A stretch of 64,000 bases of DNA from Marinomonas colpomeniae. GTDB lineage: Bacteria; Pseudomonadota; Gammaproteobacteria; Pseudomonadales; Marinomonadaceae. The DNA is taken from the NCBI RefSeq assembly GCF_014803385.1, contig NZ_JACYFC010000007.1, positions 23,152 through 87,151 of the forward strand. The letters are read 5' to 3'. The notes under the pieces were generated by a model. It was given only the letters and a program-made list of their open reading frames with translations. It did not search any database and was not told where the DNA came from. Position 1 is the first letter of the stretch. The number at the start of each line of letters is the position of its first letter. Position numbers and translations under genes: made by a program. Shown here one piece after another: positions 1 to 8,886 of the stretch.

Positions 1-161
1 AACTACAACAGCGCCGCACGGCAATGGAAGCTAAAGGCATAAATGCTTGGAAGCCAGTAGAAGAGCGCCCTCGCAAAATATCACCTGCATTGAAAGTGTA
101 CGCTCACTTTGCAACGAGTGCAGACAAAGGTGCCGTACGCGATATTAGTAAAATTGAATAG
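1..161 (+). CDS. ilvD: Dihydroxy-acid dehydratase, C-terminal end only
   Basis: Only the last 52 or so residues lie in the window; the reading frame enters at base 3 and stops at TAG 159-161. The tail motif [11 protein letters not shown] is the conserved C-terminal end of IlvD, the iron-sulfur enzyme that dehydrates dihydroxy-isovalerate and dihydroxy-methylvalerate in branched-chain amino acid synthesis. Nothing of the catalytic part is visible. A hairpin followed by T residues sits about 50 bases downstream, so this is probably the end of its transcript. Confidence 0.85.
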   Translation, partial: LQQRRTAMEAKGINAWKPVEERPRKISPALKVYAHFATSADKGAVRDISKIE

Positions 162-209
162 TCTTTAAGGCAGTAACTAATAGCTTGACCTTAATTGATT
201 GCACTTAAT

Positions 210-248
210 AAAGGCCGCTTTGCCAAATATAGGCGCCGCGGCCTTTTT
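210..248 (+). terminator. Rho-independent terminator after ilvD
   Basis: A nine-base stem (AAAGGCCGC, 210-218, with GCGGCCTTT, 238-246) closes a loop that can itself form a short GCC/GGC stem, and the right arm runs into TTTTT. It lies between ilvD and rlmJ, both on the plus strand. Confidence 0.8.
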
Positions 249-283
249 CATCCATTACAGAACAACTCACGACAGGAAAAAGC

Positions 284-1126
284 ATGCTCAGCTATCGTCA
301 TATTTATCACGCAGGTAATCACGCTGATATTTTAAAACATTTGATCGTTAGTCAAATATGCCGTCATTTTGTAAAAAAAGAAGCACCCTTTTTTTATTTA
401 GATACGCACGCGGGAATTGGCCAATATTCCCTAAGCTCTGAACAAGCACAAAAAAACAAAGAGTTTCAAACGGGTATCGCACGACTTCTAAACGAAGAAA
501 ACCTACCAGAAAGCTTAGACGCCTTACTCGATATAGTCAGAGAGATGAACCCTGAAGGTTCTTTAGAAACTTATCCAGGAAGTCCGAAAATTGTCGACTA
601 TTACGTTCGACAAAAAGACAAATTGCATTTATGTGAACTACACCCAAACGACTTCCCTACTTTGGCTGCATTGTTTCCCAATAAGCGTAAAGCAAATGTT
701 GTGAAAGGTGATGGATTTGCAGCCGTTAAAGCCATGCTACCTCCACCACAAAAACGTGGTTTCGTTTTAATGGATCCACCATACGAAGTTAAAAAAGACT
801 ACCAATACGTTGTTCAAGCACTTGAAGACGGCTGCCAACGTTTCCCTCAAGGCACTTATGCTATCTGGTATCCAGTATTAAACCGTCAACAAGCAAATGA
901 CATTATAAGATCTGTAAAAGCGACTAACATTCGAAATGTACTTTTGGTTGAACTTTGCATTAGAAACACAGAACAAGAACGCGGCATGGCTGGCAGTGGT
1001 ATGATTATTGTTAATCCGCCTTGGACACTAGAAAAAGAAGCGAAAGAATTCTTACCTGTACTCAGAAAATTATTAGCAGAAGATAATGAAACAAGTCATC
1101 AAGTGATTTGGATAACACCTGAATAA
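284..1126 (+). CDS. rlmJ: 23S rRNA (adenine(2030)-N6)-methyltransferase
   Basis: The protein methylates A2030 of 23S rRNA using S-adenosylmethionine. Its start MLSYRHIYHAGNHADILKH is the hallmark N-terminus of RlmJ (formerly YhiR). The Rossmann-type SAM region shows DTHAG near residues 40-44, and the N6-adenine methyltransferase catalytic motif DPPY is at residues 164-167. The length of 280 residues is usual for the family, and the ATG is preceded by AGGAAAAAG. The gene is probably monocistronic: a terminator precedes it and an unrelated gene follows 27 bases later. Confidence 0.95.
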   Translation: MLSYRHIYHAGNHADILKHLIVSQICRHFVKKEAPFFYLDTHAGIGQYSLSSEQAQKNKEFQTGIARLLNEENLPESLDALLDIVREMNPEGSLETYPGSPKIVDYYVRQKDKLHLCELHPNDFPTLAALFPNKRKANVVKGDGFAAVKAMLPPPQKRGFVLMDPPYEVKKDYQYVVQALEDGCQRFPQGTYAIWYPVLNRQQANDIIRSVKATNIRNVLLVELCIRNTEQERGMAGSGMIIVNPPWTLEKEAKEFLPVLRKLLAEDNETSHQVIWITPE

Positions 1127-1153
1127 TCAACAAACTATTATAAGGAGAGCGTC

Positions 1154-2377
1154 ATGAATACCCCTTTTAAATTGGCCTTTAAACATATGCCAACGCCTGC
1201 TTTTATAATAGAAAGCAGCACAGGAAAATTACTTTCATACAATCGTACCTTTGAAGGTCTTTTTGACAAATTTCATGCAAAACCAGCCCTAGCTTGGGAC
1301 ACACTTTGTGAAGACGCGGCAACATCAGCCAACTGGCAAACGCTCAATGAAGCGATAAAGACAAAACAAATTGACCGCTGTGAAAGTCTAATTCGAGTTG
1401 GCGACAAACTCATTAACATGCAACTGGAACTACAACACCTTGGAGAATCAGTTTTAGTTTGTGTCTACGACACCGATCACATGGATCTTTCTGCAGCAGA
1501 AAATACACTCCTAAAATTTGCTTTAACGGAATCTTCAGCCGGCCTTTGGATATGGGAAACAGATTCCGACTTGGTTTCTTGCTCAAAATCTATCGCAACA
1601 TTATTAGGTTGCGCTACAAACCAAACACCACGATCCACACCTGAATGGCATGTTCGAGTGCATCCTGACGATGTAAAAAGATTAGATTCACTGGTTAACG
1701 AGCACATCACTCACAATCAAGACTATTACGAAGTTGAATACCGTATACAAAAAGACGATCAAACGTATCTATGGGTAAAAGAACGAGGCCGTACATATAC
1801 AAAGAACACAGACGGTAGCATTAAAAAAGTCATTGGTTTTGTCGTCGACATTAGTCATCAAAAGGCCCTTGAAGAACACTTAAGAAGCCAAGCAACCTTT
1901 GATGAGCTGACAGGATTATTGACAAGAGGTGCAGCGCTCACTCACTTTAAAAAGCAACTAGGATTAGCAAAGCGCCAATACACACCACTAACCATGGCAA
2001 AAATACACCTTGATTCGAATAATCGACTCACAGCTTTACCAATGAATGAACGCAACATCGCGATACAAACCTCATCTCGATATATTTATAAAAAGATCAG
2101 AGAAGCAGACGTGTTAGCCAGAGTAGAAGATGATAAATTGCTTTTGCTTTTACCAAATACAAGCGTAAGAGATGCCAAAACATTACTTAACCACATCATC
2201 AACCCAAAAGACGATGAAGAAAAAGTATTGGAAGAAGGCCATTCAAACGCTAGCGATTTTTGCATCGGTATCGCGACCTTCCCAGAAGATGGTGAATCCA
2301 TCGAAGAGTTAGCACTCAGTGCAAATCAAGCCGTTGAAGAAGGCCAAGCCAAGCAACAAAAAATCGTGGTTAACTAA
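1154..2377 (+). CDS. PAS sensor protein with degenerate GGDEF domain
   Basis: A 407-residue protein without transmembrane segments. Residues about 115-240 form a PAS/PAC domain (the region around HPDDV, then WVKERG and a closing VVDISHQKALEEHLR linker). The rest has the GGDEF fold, recognisable from FDELTGLLTRGA. The position of the GGDEF signature reads EDDKL (325-329), and the usual metal/nucleotide segment before it (DxDxFKxxND) is also lost. It is therefore unlikely to make cyclic di-GMP and may be a receptor or scaffold. The first 110 residues may be a second, diverged PAS domain. An AAGGAGAG ribosome site precedes the ATG. Confidence 0.85.
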   Translation: MNTPFKLAFKHMPTPAFIIESSTGKLLSYNRTFEGLFDKFHAKPALAWDTLCEDAATSANWQTLNEAIKTKQIDRCESLIRVGDKLINMQLELQHLGESVLVCVYDTDHMDLSAAENTLLKFALTESSAGLWIWETDSDLVSCSKSIATLLGCATNQTPRSTPEWHVRVHPDDVKRLDSLVNEHITHNQDYYEVEYRIQKDDQTYLWVKERGRTYTKNTDGSIKKVIGFVVDISHQKALEEHLRSQATFDELTGLLTRGAALTHFKKQLGLAKRQYTPLTMAKIHLDSNNRLTALPMNERNIAIQTSSRYIYKKIREADVLARVEDDKLLLLLPNTSVRDAKTLLNHIINPKDDEEKVLEEGHSNASDFCIGIATFPEDGESIEELALSANQAVEEGQAKQQKIVVN

Positions 2378-2424
2378 AACCATCAGTAACGCCATACCTC
2401 GTATGGCGTTACGAATTTAGTTAA
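2370..2424. terminator. Nested palindrome between convergent genes, probable bidirectional terminator
   Basis: An inner perfect 12-base stem (GTAACGCCATAC, 2386-2397, with 2401-2412) has a loop of only three bases. It is enclosed by an outer nine-base inverted repeat (TTAACTAAA, 2370-2378, with TTTAGTTAA, 2416-2424) that overlaps the stop codon of the PAS-GGDEF gene. There is no long T tract, so termination is inferred from its place between two convergent genes. Confidence 0.55.
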
Positions 2425-2440
2425 ACTAACAAACTTGAAA

Positions 2441-2860
2441 TCAGTCACCTTGTAATGTCAAAACAACACGCCTCTCACCACCATGATCTCGATGTTCACC
2501 GAGATAAACCCCTTGCCAAATACCCAAGCAGAGCCCACCATTTCTAATTGGGATTGATAAAGAAGAGCCAAGCATACTGGCTTTTATATGAGCAGGCATA
2601 TCGTCACTGCCTTCGTAAATATGCTCATAATAAGGCTGATTTTCTGGCACCATGTGAACGAAATGACGCTCCATATCTCGACGAACGGAAGGATCTGCAT
2701 TTTCGTTGATGGTTAAAGAAGCCGACGTATGAAGTAATTGAATATGCAACAAACCAATTTTTACTGGCTTTATGTCTCGTAAAGCGCTTTCTATTTGATC
2801 AGTAATCAAATGAAAGCCACGATGCATTACAGGTAATTGAATTTCAACTTGTTGCCACAT
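2441..2860 (-). CDS. yjbQ: YjbQ family protein (UPF0047)
   Basis: A small (139-residue) cytoplasmic protein of the YjbQ/UPF0047 family. The family motifs are visible: [21 protein letters not shown], where the conserved histidine and asparagine lie, and a C-terminal GTWQGVYL-like stretch ([13 protein letters not shown]) followed by R-R-V-V. Members are described as weak thiamine-phosphate synthases; the true role is uncertain. I chose the ATG at 2860; a TTG two codons upstream (2866) directly abuts the folA stop. The gene follows folA with no spacer, so the two are likely co-transcribed and translationally coupled. Confidence 0.85.
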   Translation of the reverse strand: MWQQVEIQLPVMHRGFHLITDQIESALRDIKPVKIGLLHIQLLHTSASLTINENADPSVRRDMERHFVHMVPENQPYYEHIYEGSDDMPAHIKASMLGSSLSIPIRNGGLCLGIWQGVYLGEHRDHGGERRVVLTLQGD

Positions 2861-2866
2861 TATCAA

Positions 2867-3376
2867 TTATTCTGCACTGGTTCTTTGATAAACCGAAAAA
2901 CGGTAATCATAAGGGTTTGGTCCTTCTGCCGAGAAAGTCTCTTCACCCATCAAGGTAAAAGACGGCCAGTCAACGTCAGGAAAGAACGCATCGCCTTTTA
3001 CATCTGCATCCACATGAGTAATGTATAGGCGGCCAGCTCGTTCGAGTGCTAATTCATAAATTTGCGCACCGCCAATCACCATGACCTCTTCCTGCCCATT
3101 TACAAGGCAAATATCTTCACCAAGTGAAATGGCAGAATCAAGAGAGGTTACAACATCGATTCCTTCTGCTTGATAAGTAGGATCACGACTAATCACAATA
3201 TTGCGACGGCCTGGTAACGGCTTACCAATAGACTCAAACGTCTTACGCCCCATAACAATTGGCTTACCCATGGTTGCTTGTTTGAAATATTTCAAATCAT
3301 TTGGCAAATGCCAAGGCAATGAATTATTGATACCGATCGTTCGGTTGGTCGACATAGCGACAATAAGCGATAGCAT
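2867..3376 (-). CDS. folA: Dihydrofolate reductase
   Basis: This enzyme reduces dihydrofolate to tetrahydrofolate with NADPH and regenerates the folate oxidised by ThyA. The 169-residue protein begins MLSLIVAMSTNRTIG and contains the conserved LPWHLPNDLKYFK helix with its substrate-binding acidic residue (D at about 27), GRKTFESIG, the nucleotide-binding RRNIVISR and the IGGAQIYE segment. It is transcribed divergently from thyA, the other half of the thymidylate cycle, across a 153-base region, so the two may share control. Confidence 0.96.
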   Translation of the reverse strand: MLSLIVAMSTNRTIGINNSLPWHLPNDLKYFKQATMGKPIVMGRKTFESIGKPLPGRRNIVISRDPTYQAEGIDVVTSLDSAISLGEDICLVNGQEEVMVIGGAQIYELALERAGRLYITHVDADVKGDAFFPDVDWPSFTLMGEETFSAEGPNPYDYRFSVYQRTSAE

Positions 3377-3529
3377 AGAAAAACACCTTTCGAGTAAAAG
3401 AAACCTATTTTTGAATAGGTTGAGTGTCTGATATAGTTAATACCATTTATTATACCTATGGCAGCTTAGATTGCATTTACTAAGCCAAGCCAAAACACGT
3501 CATAGACAAAAAACCAACAAGGCATTTTT
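3377..3529. promoter_or_regulatory. folA/thyA divergent promoter region
   Basis: The 153 bases separate divergent folate-cycle genes. In the folA leader there is a perfect eight-base inverted repeat (AACCTATT 3402-3409, AATAGGTT 3414-3421, four-base loop). The AT-rich middle, around 3430-3465, could hold both promoters, but I cannot assign the -35/-10 boxes with certainty. Confidence 0.4.
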
Positions 3530-4381
3530 ATGAAACAGTATTTAGACCTTTGCAAACGCATCGTCGATGAAGGCGAATGGGTAGAAAACGAACGCACAGG
3601 AAAACGCTGTTTAACCGTTATAAATGCCGATCTAACTTACGATGTAAGCAAAGGCGAATTCCCTCTTGTCACTACACGAAAAAGCTACTTCAAATCCGCC
3701 ATTGCAGAAATTATCGGCTACTTAAGAGGCTATAACAGCGCCGCCGATTTTCGCGCATTAGGTACAAAAACTTGGGATGCTAACGCGAATCAAAATGAAG
3801 TCTGGTTAAACAATCCGTACCGTAAAGGCGAAGACGATATGGGTCTTTGTTATGGTGCTATTGGTCGTAATTTTCCGAAGCCAGATGGCGGACACATCGA
3901 CTTACTTCAGAAAATCATCGACGATTTAAGTCGTGGTGTAGATAACCGAGGGGAAATCCTCACTTTTTATCACCCAGGTGCATTTCATATGGCTTGTCTT
4001 CGCCCTTGTTTGTACAGCCACCATTTTTCATTACTTGGTGACACCCTTTATTTAAACAGTACACAACGCAGCTGTGACGTCCCACTAGGATTAAATTTCA
4101 ACATGGTTCAAGTGTATGTTTTGCTTGCTATTGTCGCGCAAATCACTGGTCATAACGCTGGAAAAGCTTTTCATAAAATAGTAAACGCACACATTTATGA
4201 AGACCAATTAGAATTGATGACAGATGTACAGCTAAAGCGTGAGCCTTATCCACTACCGACGTTCAAAATCAATCCTGCAATTAAAAGCCTAAAAGACATA
4301 GAAACCTGGGTAACCATGGATGATTTTTCTGTTGAAGGATATGAATTCCATGAACCAATTGCTTATCCATTCTCGGTCTAA
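3530..4381 (+). CDS. thyA: Thymidylate synthase
   Basis: The enzyme makes dTMP from dUMP with methylene-tetrahydrofolate, giving dihydrofolate for FolA. The 283-residue sequence is of the longer ThyA form found in Vibrio, compared with 264 residues in E. coli. The catalytic cysteine is C160 in [11 protein letters not shown], where E. coli has the P-C-H sequence. The dUMP-binding stretch [15 protein letters not shown] and the downstream HIYEDQ follow. Upstream bases CAAGGCATTTTT offer a modest ribosome site. Confidence 0.96.
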   Translation: MKQYLDLCKRIVDEGEWVENERTGKRCLTVINADLTYDVSKGEFPLVTTRKSYFKSAIAEIIGYLRGYNSAADFRALGTKTWDANANQNEVWLNNPYRKGEDDMGLCYGAIGRNFPKPDGGHIDLLQKIIDDLSRGVDNRGEILTFYHPGAFHMACLRPCLYSHHFSLLGDTLYLNSTQRSCDVPLGLNFNMVQVYVLLAIVAQITGHNAGKAFHKIVNAHIYEDQLELMTDVQLKREPYPLPTFKINPAIKSLKDIETWVTMDDFSVEGYEFHEPIAYPFSV

Positions 4382-4435
4382 GCTAAAATCACTCAACAAT
4401 GAAAACAATTGAGCTATAACGAAAAATGCACCAGC

Positions 4436-4483
4436 AAAGAATATAAAACTTATTAATATGATTTACTTAGTTTTATATTCTTT
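4436..4483. repeat. Perfect 15-base inverted repeat
   Basis: AAAGAATATAAAACT at 4436-4450 is matched by its exact reverse complement at 4469-4483, with an 18-base AT-rich loop. It lies 55 bases after thyA and about 190 bases before the D-glutamate operon. It has almost no GC pairs and no T tract, so it is a poor intrinsic terminator and may be an operator or a cruciform-forming site. Confidence 0.6.
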
Positions 4484-4591
4484 AAATTTGATATGTTAAA
4501 GAGCATCCCCCCTTATTGATTCAAACTTATAGCAGAATCAACAGTTTGATGATTTAATCGAAAAAATCTGACTTATGTGCTTATATCTAAG

Positions 4592-4621
4592 CTGTTTTAT
4601 CTAGACTGTTTTATCTAGACT
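4592..4621. repeat. Two tandem 14-base repeats upstream of the D-glutamate operon
   Basis: CTGTTTTATCTAGA occurs twice head to tail (4592-4605 and 4606-4619), followed by a further CT. A degenerate copy may precede it (TTATATCTAAG, 4581-4591). The repeats end about 50 bases before the first gene, a usual place for activator or repressor sites. Confidence 0.6.
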
Positions 4622-4669
4622 AATCCATAAGATCACAACCAAATTACCTAGAGTAAGGAGCCCAGTAGA

Positions 4670-5464
4670 ATGTCTACAGATAATGCGATTTCTCCTATGC
4701 AAGTACGTGCCAAAATTCGTTCTGGCGAGTGGCAGCACAATACATCTGGCGTAGCATCAGGTTTTGTACAAGGCAACATTGTTATATTGCCAAAAACATG
4801 GGCAGATGGCTTTTTACAGTTTTGTCAGAAAAACCCTAAACCTTGCCCAATTGTCGGTATGTCAGACCAACCTGGTGATTTTTTACTATCATCTGTTGGT
4901 GATGATGTAGACATTCGCACAGACGTTCCTAGCTATAAAGTATTCCGTGATGGCAACTTTGTTGATGAAGTAACAGATATTTCATCTCTTTGGCAAGATG
5001 ACTTAGTCACTTTTGTATTAGGTTGCTCTTTCTCATTCGAAGAAGCGTTAATTGCCGACGGGTTAGAAGTACGAAATATCACTGAAGGCGTTAATGTGCC
5101 GATGTATCGCACAAATATCGCGTGTAAATCAGCGGGTCCATTCTCTGGCAACACAGTTGTCAGCATGCGCCCTATGACACCCAAAGACGCCATTCGTGCG
5201 ATTCAAATTTGTACTCGTTTTCCTTCTGTTCATGGCGCGCCTCTACATTTCGGTAACCCTGAAAGCATTGGTATCAAAGACATCAATAATCCAGAGTTTG
5301 GTGATGCAGTAACGATTAAAGAAGGCGAAGTTCCAGTATTTTGGGCTTGCGGTGTAACACCTCAAGTTGCCTTAGAACAAGCCAAACCACCACTTTGTAT
5401 TACACACAGCCCAGGCTGCATGCTGGTAACAGACATGAGAAATAGCCATTTAGCCGTTCTTTAG
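4670..5464 (+). CDS. D-glutamate cyclase-type hydro-lyase, DUF1445 (YcsI family)
   Basis: A 264-residue protein of the DUF1445 family (YcsI in Bacillus, often called a putative hydro-lyase). The family segments are [18 protein letters not shown] at the start, [13 protein letters not shown] in the middle and [11 protein letters not shown] at the end. This family forms the N-terminal half of the mammalian D-glutamate cyclase, which turns D-glutamate into 5-oxo-D-proline. Here it opens an operon with the 5-oxoprolinase genes, supporting such a role, but the bacterial activity is inferred. AAGGAG precedes the ATG at good spacing. Confidence 0.85.
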   Translation: MSTDNAISPMQVRAKIRSGEWQHNTSGVASGFVQGNIVILPKTWADGFLQFCQKNPKPCPIVGMSDQPGDFLLSSVGDDVDIRTDVPSYKVFRDGNFVDEVTDISSLWQDDLVTFVLGCSFSFEEALIADGLEVRNITEGVNVPMYRTNIACKSAGPFSGNTVVSMRPMTPKDAIRAIQICTRFPSVHGAPLHFGNPESIGIKDINNPEFGDAVTIKEGEVPVFWACGVTPQVALEQAKPPLCITHSPGCMLVTDMRNSHLAVL

Positions 5465-5510
5465 TATTTACATATAACCTGTAGTAACTCTAGGTGTGAA
5501 GGAAAAATTT

Positions 5511-6245
5511 ATGAGTATTAAGTTAAATTGTGATCTTGGCGAGGGTTTTGGTTCTTGGAAAATGGGACTAGACAGCGCGGCTATGCCTCACATTGATCAA
5601 GCTAATATCGCTTGTGGTTTCCATGCTGGCGATCCTTTATGGATGATAAAAACACTCGCGCTCGCAGCAGAACATAATGTTGAAGTAGGCGCACATCCAG
5701 CTTACCCAGACCTTGTTGGTTTTGGTCGTCGCAGCATGAAGTGCTCAGCAGAAGAAATTCAGAGCATGGTGCAATATCAAATGTCAGCACTCGACGGTTT
5801 GGCTCGTTGCCAAGGTTTAGAAATGACTTACGTAAAACCTCATGGCGCATTGTATAACGACATGATGTCTGATCCCTTTGTACGTCAAAATATCATGCAA
5901 GCTGTTGCAAGCTTTTATCGCCCTGTTCGCCTTGTTTTACAAGCGACACCAGCTTCAAATGATCATAAAAAAGAAGCGCAAGCTCTTGGAATTGATGTAG
6001 CTTTTGAAGCGTTTGCCGATCGCTGTTATGACGATGATGGTCGCTTACTCGCTCGTTCAAAAGAAGGCGCAGTACATACTCGGGAAAAGATGCTAGCTCA
6101 AGTTCAACAATTAATTGATACCGGTACTATCACCACAGTAAGCGGTATTGAACTAACCTTGGATGTAGACACTCTTTGTGTTCATGGTGACAACGAAGCT
6201 GGCGTGCTGGCAATAGAAGCCATTAAAAATATTATTACCAAATAA
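5511..6245 (+). CDS. pxpA: 5-oxoprolinase subunit A (LamB/YcsF family)
   Basis: PxpA, with PxpB and PxpC, hydrolyses 5-oxoproline to glutamate with ATP. The sequence has the family start MSIKLNCDLGEGFG with the metal-binding D/E cluster, NIACGFHAGDP, VGAHPAYPD and YVKPHGALYN, and ends with CVHGDN. The frame is open from a GTG at 5496, but the ATG at 5511 is preferred because AAGGA lies eight bases before it and the protein then starts like its relatives. It sits 46 bases after the DUF1445 gene. Length is 244 residues, usual for the family. Confidence 0.95.
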   Translation: MSIKLNCDLGEGFGSWKMGLDSAAMPHIDQANIACGFHAGDPLWMIKTLALAAEHNVEVGAHPAYPDLVGFGRRSMKCSAEEIQSMVQYQMSALDGLARCQGLEMTYVKPHGALYNDMMSDPFVRQNIMQAVASFYRPVRLVLQATPASNDHKKEAQALGIDVAFEAFADRCYDDDGRLLARSKEGAVHTREKMLAQVQQLIDTGTITTVSGIELTLDVDTLCVHGDNEAGVLAIEAIKNIITK

Positions 6246-6278
6246 AGCCGTTAGTAAGAGTAAAAGGTAAAACGAAGT

Positions 6279-6959
6279 ATGAGAATTGAAATCGCCGGTG
6301 AAAATGCCTTAATACTGTATTTTTCAGATAAAGTAAGTGAAGAATCAAGCGCTAAAATTCAAGCAATGACTCAAGCGCTAGGCACAAAAATGGGCGATGG
6401 AATCATTGATTTGGTGCCCTCTTACGCATCGTTATTGGTTATCTATGATGATGACCGTTATGACTATTATGCAATGCGTCAGCTTATTAATACCACAGCA
6501 AAACAGTTAGATAGCCAATCGTCTAGAAGTGAAGGTAAGTTGATTACGCTCCCTGTTTATTATGGCGTAGAAGCGGCTCCAGATTTAGAAGAGCTAGCGC
6601 AAAAAGCAGGATTAACAACAAACGAAGTAATAGAGATACACCAAGCTCAAACTTACCAAGCTTATGCTATTGGTTTTGCTCCTGGCTTTGCTTTCTTAGG
6701 TGAAGTAGATGAGCGCATAGCTATGCCTCGTAAATCAACACCGCGTAAGGCAGTACCAAAAGGCGCCGTGGCAATTGCTGACAGGCAAACAGCGGTATAT
6801 CCGTCTGTTTCCCCTGGTGGCTGGAATTTAATCGGCTTGTGCCCTGTGTTGATGTTTGATCCTGAAAGGACACCTTGTATGCCCTTAGAGACCGGTGACA
6901 AAGTGAAATTCCAAGCGATTTCTAAAGAAGAATTTTTAAGCATGGGAGGTCAGCTATGA
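6279..6959 (+). CDS. pxpB: 5-oxoprolinase subunit B (KipI family)
   Basis: This 226-residue protein has the KipI-type cyclophilin-like fold, with family motifs IDLVPSYASLLVIYD, TLPVYYG, the AYAIGFAPGFAFLGEV block and a carboxyl-terminal region SVSPGGWNLIG. In PxpABC it works with PxpC. In Bacillus the homologue also inhibits the kinase KinA, but no such partner is suggested here. The stop codon overlaps the start of pxpC by four bases (ATGA), which indicates coupled translation. Confidence 0.94.
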   Translation: MRIEIAGENALILYFSDKVSEESSAKIQAMTQALGTKMGDGIIDLVPSYASLLVIYDDDRYDYYAMRQLINTTAKQLDSQSSRSEGKLITLPVYYGVEAAPDLEELAQKAGLTTNEVIEIHQAQTYQAYAIGFAPGFAFLGEVDERIAMPRKSTPRKAVPKGAVAIADRQTAVYPSVSPGGWNLIGLCPVLMFDPERTPCMPLETGDKVKFQAISKEEFLSMGGQL

Positions 6960-7912
6960 GCCAACAACCTCAAGCAAGCAGTATGATCATCTCCAACCCT
7001 GGTGTATTGGCGCTGATTCAAGATATAGGTCGAATTGGCCAGCATCGTATAGGATTAACTGTCGGCGGCCCAATGGATCCTTTTTCATTTCACTGGGCAA
7101 ACCATTTATGTGGTAACGATGAGGGTGCCACTGCCATTGAATTAAGCATTGGCGGTTTCGTCTCTGAATTTACACAAGACACCCAAATTGCATTGACCGG
7201 TGCCGTATCAGACATCAAGTTAAATGGTAAATCTGTACCAATGTGGCACACCTTATCGGTAAAAGCTGGTGATGTATTAAAAGTTGGTTTTGCCAGTGAA
7301 GGTTGCCGCATTTATTTAGCAGTACAAGGTGGATTTCCTATTACACCTCAGTTTGGCAGCACCGCAACCGTTGTTCGTGAAGCGATTGGTGGGATAAACG
7401 GACATGCCTTAGCAAAAGGTTCTGTTATACCTTTATCTACTTGGCAGCCCCGACCAAATTTGATGATGCCAGAAATGTACCGACCAAGTTATCAGCTTAA
7501 AAAACCATTACGCGTTGTGTTGGGTTATCAAGAAGCCAGCTTCAGTGACTTTGATAAAGCACATTTTTTTAGTAGCGACTATACCGTTAGCGAACGTATG
7601 GATCGTATGGGATATAGATTAACTGGCCCTATGTGTCGCTCTTCAATAAGCAGCATGTTGTCCGAAGGTATTTGTCATGGCGCTATTCAGCTACCGCCAG
7701 ATGGCCAACCGATCGTTTTATTGAATGACCGTCAAACCATAGGGGGTTATCCAAAAATGGGCGCTATGATCGCTAGAGATACCGCACGTTTGGCACAAAT
7801 GACACAAGGTAAAACAGTGACGTTTGAAGCAATAACAATCCAAGAAGCACACGCGATTAACCTGTTGTCTCGACATCATGAGAGCAAGATAAAACTTAAG
7901 TCTACTGATTAA
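6956..7912 (+). CDS. pxpC: 5-oxoprolinase subunit C (KipA, biotin-dependent carboxylase-like)
   Basis: A 318-residue KipA/AHS2-domain protein, the partner of PxpB. Conserved blocks are QDIGRIGQHRIGLTVGGPMD near the N-terminus, AIELSIGG, AVQGGF and LNDRQTIGGYPKMG toward the C-terminus. The domain is also found in urea and allophanate-type carboxylases, but the neighbouring pxpA and pxpB fix the call as 5-oxoprolinase. An 81-base gap separates it from the next gene on the same strand. Confidence 0.94.
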   Translation: MSQQPQASSMIISNPGVLALIQDIGRIGQHRIGLTVGGPMDPFSFHWANHLCGNDEGATAIELSIGGFVSEFTQDTQIALTGAVSDIKLNGKSVPMWHTLSVKAGDVLKVGFASEGCRIYLAVQGGFPITPQFGSTATVVREAIGGINGHALAKGSVIPLSTWQPRPNLMMPEMYRPSYQLKKPLRVVLGYQEASFSDFDKAHFFSSDYTVSERMDRMGYRLTGPMCRSSISSMLSEGICHGAIQLPPDGQPIVLLNDRQTIGGYPKMGAMIARDTARLAQMTQGKTVTFEAITIQEAHAINLLSRHHESKIKLKSTD

Positions 7913-7993
7913 GCTTTATTCGAAAAACCTCAAAAAGTAAGAACAACCGTTAAGACAGCGTTTAGTCCATTAATAGAAGCAAGAGGTTACACC

Positions 7994-8845
7994 ATGCCTG
8001 ATTCATTGGAATCCATGAGTATTGCAATTGAAAAAGCGTTAGTTGCTCACAACTATCGAGGCATGGCCAGTGTTCGTCCAGCACTTACACCAGGCTACTG
8101 TCTGCGTGCGGCTCGTACTTTATTTGACGCTAAAGGTGTTGTACTGATTGGCACAGGATTTCCTGTTGCAACACCAACAGCAATGACATTTGAAACAGAT
8201 GGACCTCTTGGAGCTATTGCGCTTTACCAAGCATTAGAAGCCATTGGTTCGACGCCTTACATAGTGTGCGGCGCGCCATTGTCTCAAGCATTAAAAGAAC
8301 AATATCGCATAGTGGATTTGAAACTAGGCAAGCACGATGCTCAAGCACAGGAAGCAACCGATATTTTAGACGACCTTAAACCGAAAGTCGTCCTATCAAT
8401 TGAACGTCCTGGGCAAGCAGAAGATGGTAATTACTATAATATGCGTGGTGAAAACATCAGTGCTGGCGCCGCTTGTTTTGACAGTCTGATGAACCAAGCC
8501 ACTTGCCCAACGATTGCCATTGGCGACGGTGGTAATGAAATAGGTATGGGTAATGTCACCGACGCACTTCAGTCTTTGGATATTGTTGCTGCTACCACAA
8601 AATGTGATGAACTATTAGTCGCTGACGTTTCCAATTGGGGCGGCTATGCACTAATTGCCATAATGGGACGATTAACGAACAAAGATCTATTGGCTGAGTT
8701 TTCACCAATCGATGTTCTACAGTATTTGTCTACATTAGGTAGTGTAGATGGCGTGACCCGCCTCAATCAATTAACAGAAGACGGACAAGGTATTGAAGTA
8801 GGCGACGCGCTTATTTTACAACTGCGTCAGTTATCCGGTTTTTAA
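7994..8845 (+). CDS. DUF4392 protein, D-glutamate cyclase C-terminal-type domain
   Basis: A 283-residue protein matching the DUF4392 family, which makes the C-terminal half of mammalian D-glutamate cyclase. Visible features are the glycine-rich GTGFPVATPTAMTFETDGP block near residues 51-70 and AIGDGGNEIGMGNV near 174-187, both likely to bind substrate or metal. It is encoded apart from the DUF1445 domain, with pxpABC between them. I infer that the two proteins together, or in sequence, cyclise D-glutamate. AAGCAAGAGG precedes the ATG. Confidence 0.82.
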   Translation: MPDSLESMSIAIEKALVAHNYRGMASVRPALTPGYCLRAARTLFDAKGVVLIGTGFPVATPTAMTFETDGPLGAIALYQALEAIGSTPYIVCGAPLSQALKEQYRIVDLKLGKHDAQAQEATDILDDLKPKVVLSIERPGQAEDGNYYNMRGENISAGAACFDSLMNQATCPTIAIGDGGNEIGMGNVTDALQSLDIVAATTKCDELLVADVSNWGGYALIAIMGRLTNKDLLAEFSPIDVLQYLSTLGSVDGVTRLNQLTEDGQGIEVGDALILQLRQLSGF

Positions 8846-8886
8846 TTTTCGTATACAAACAATTAAAGAAAGTCAGGAGTATAAAA

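Noticed and set aside
4592..4621. Start of a CRISPR-like array
   Set aside because: Only two directly adjoining 14-base copies with no spacers; a promoter repeat is more likely.
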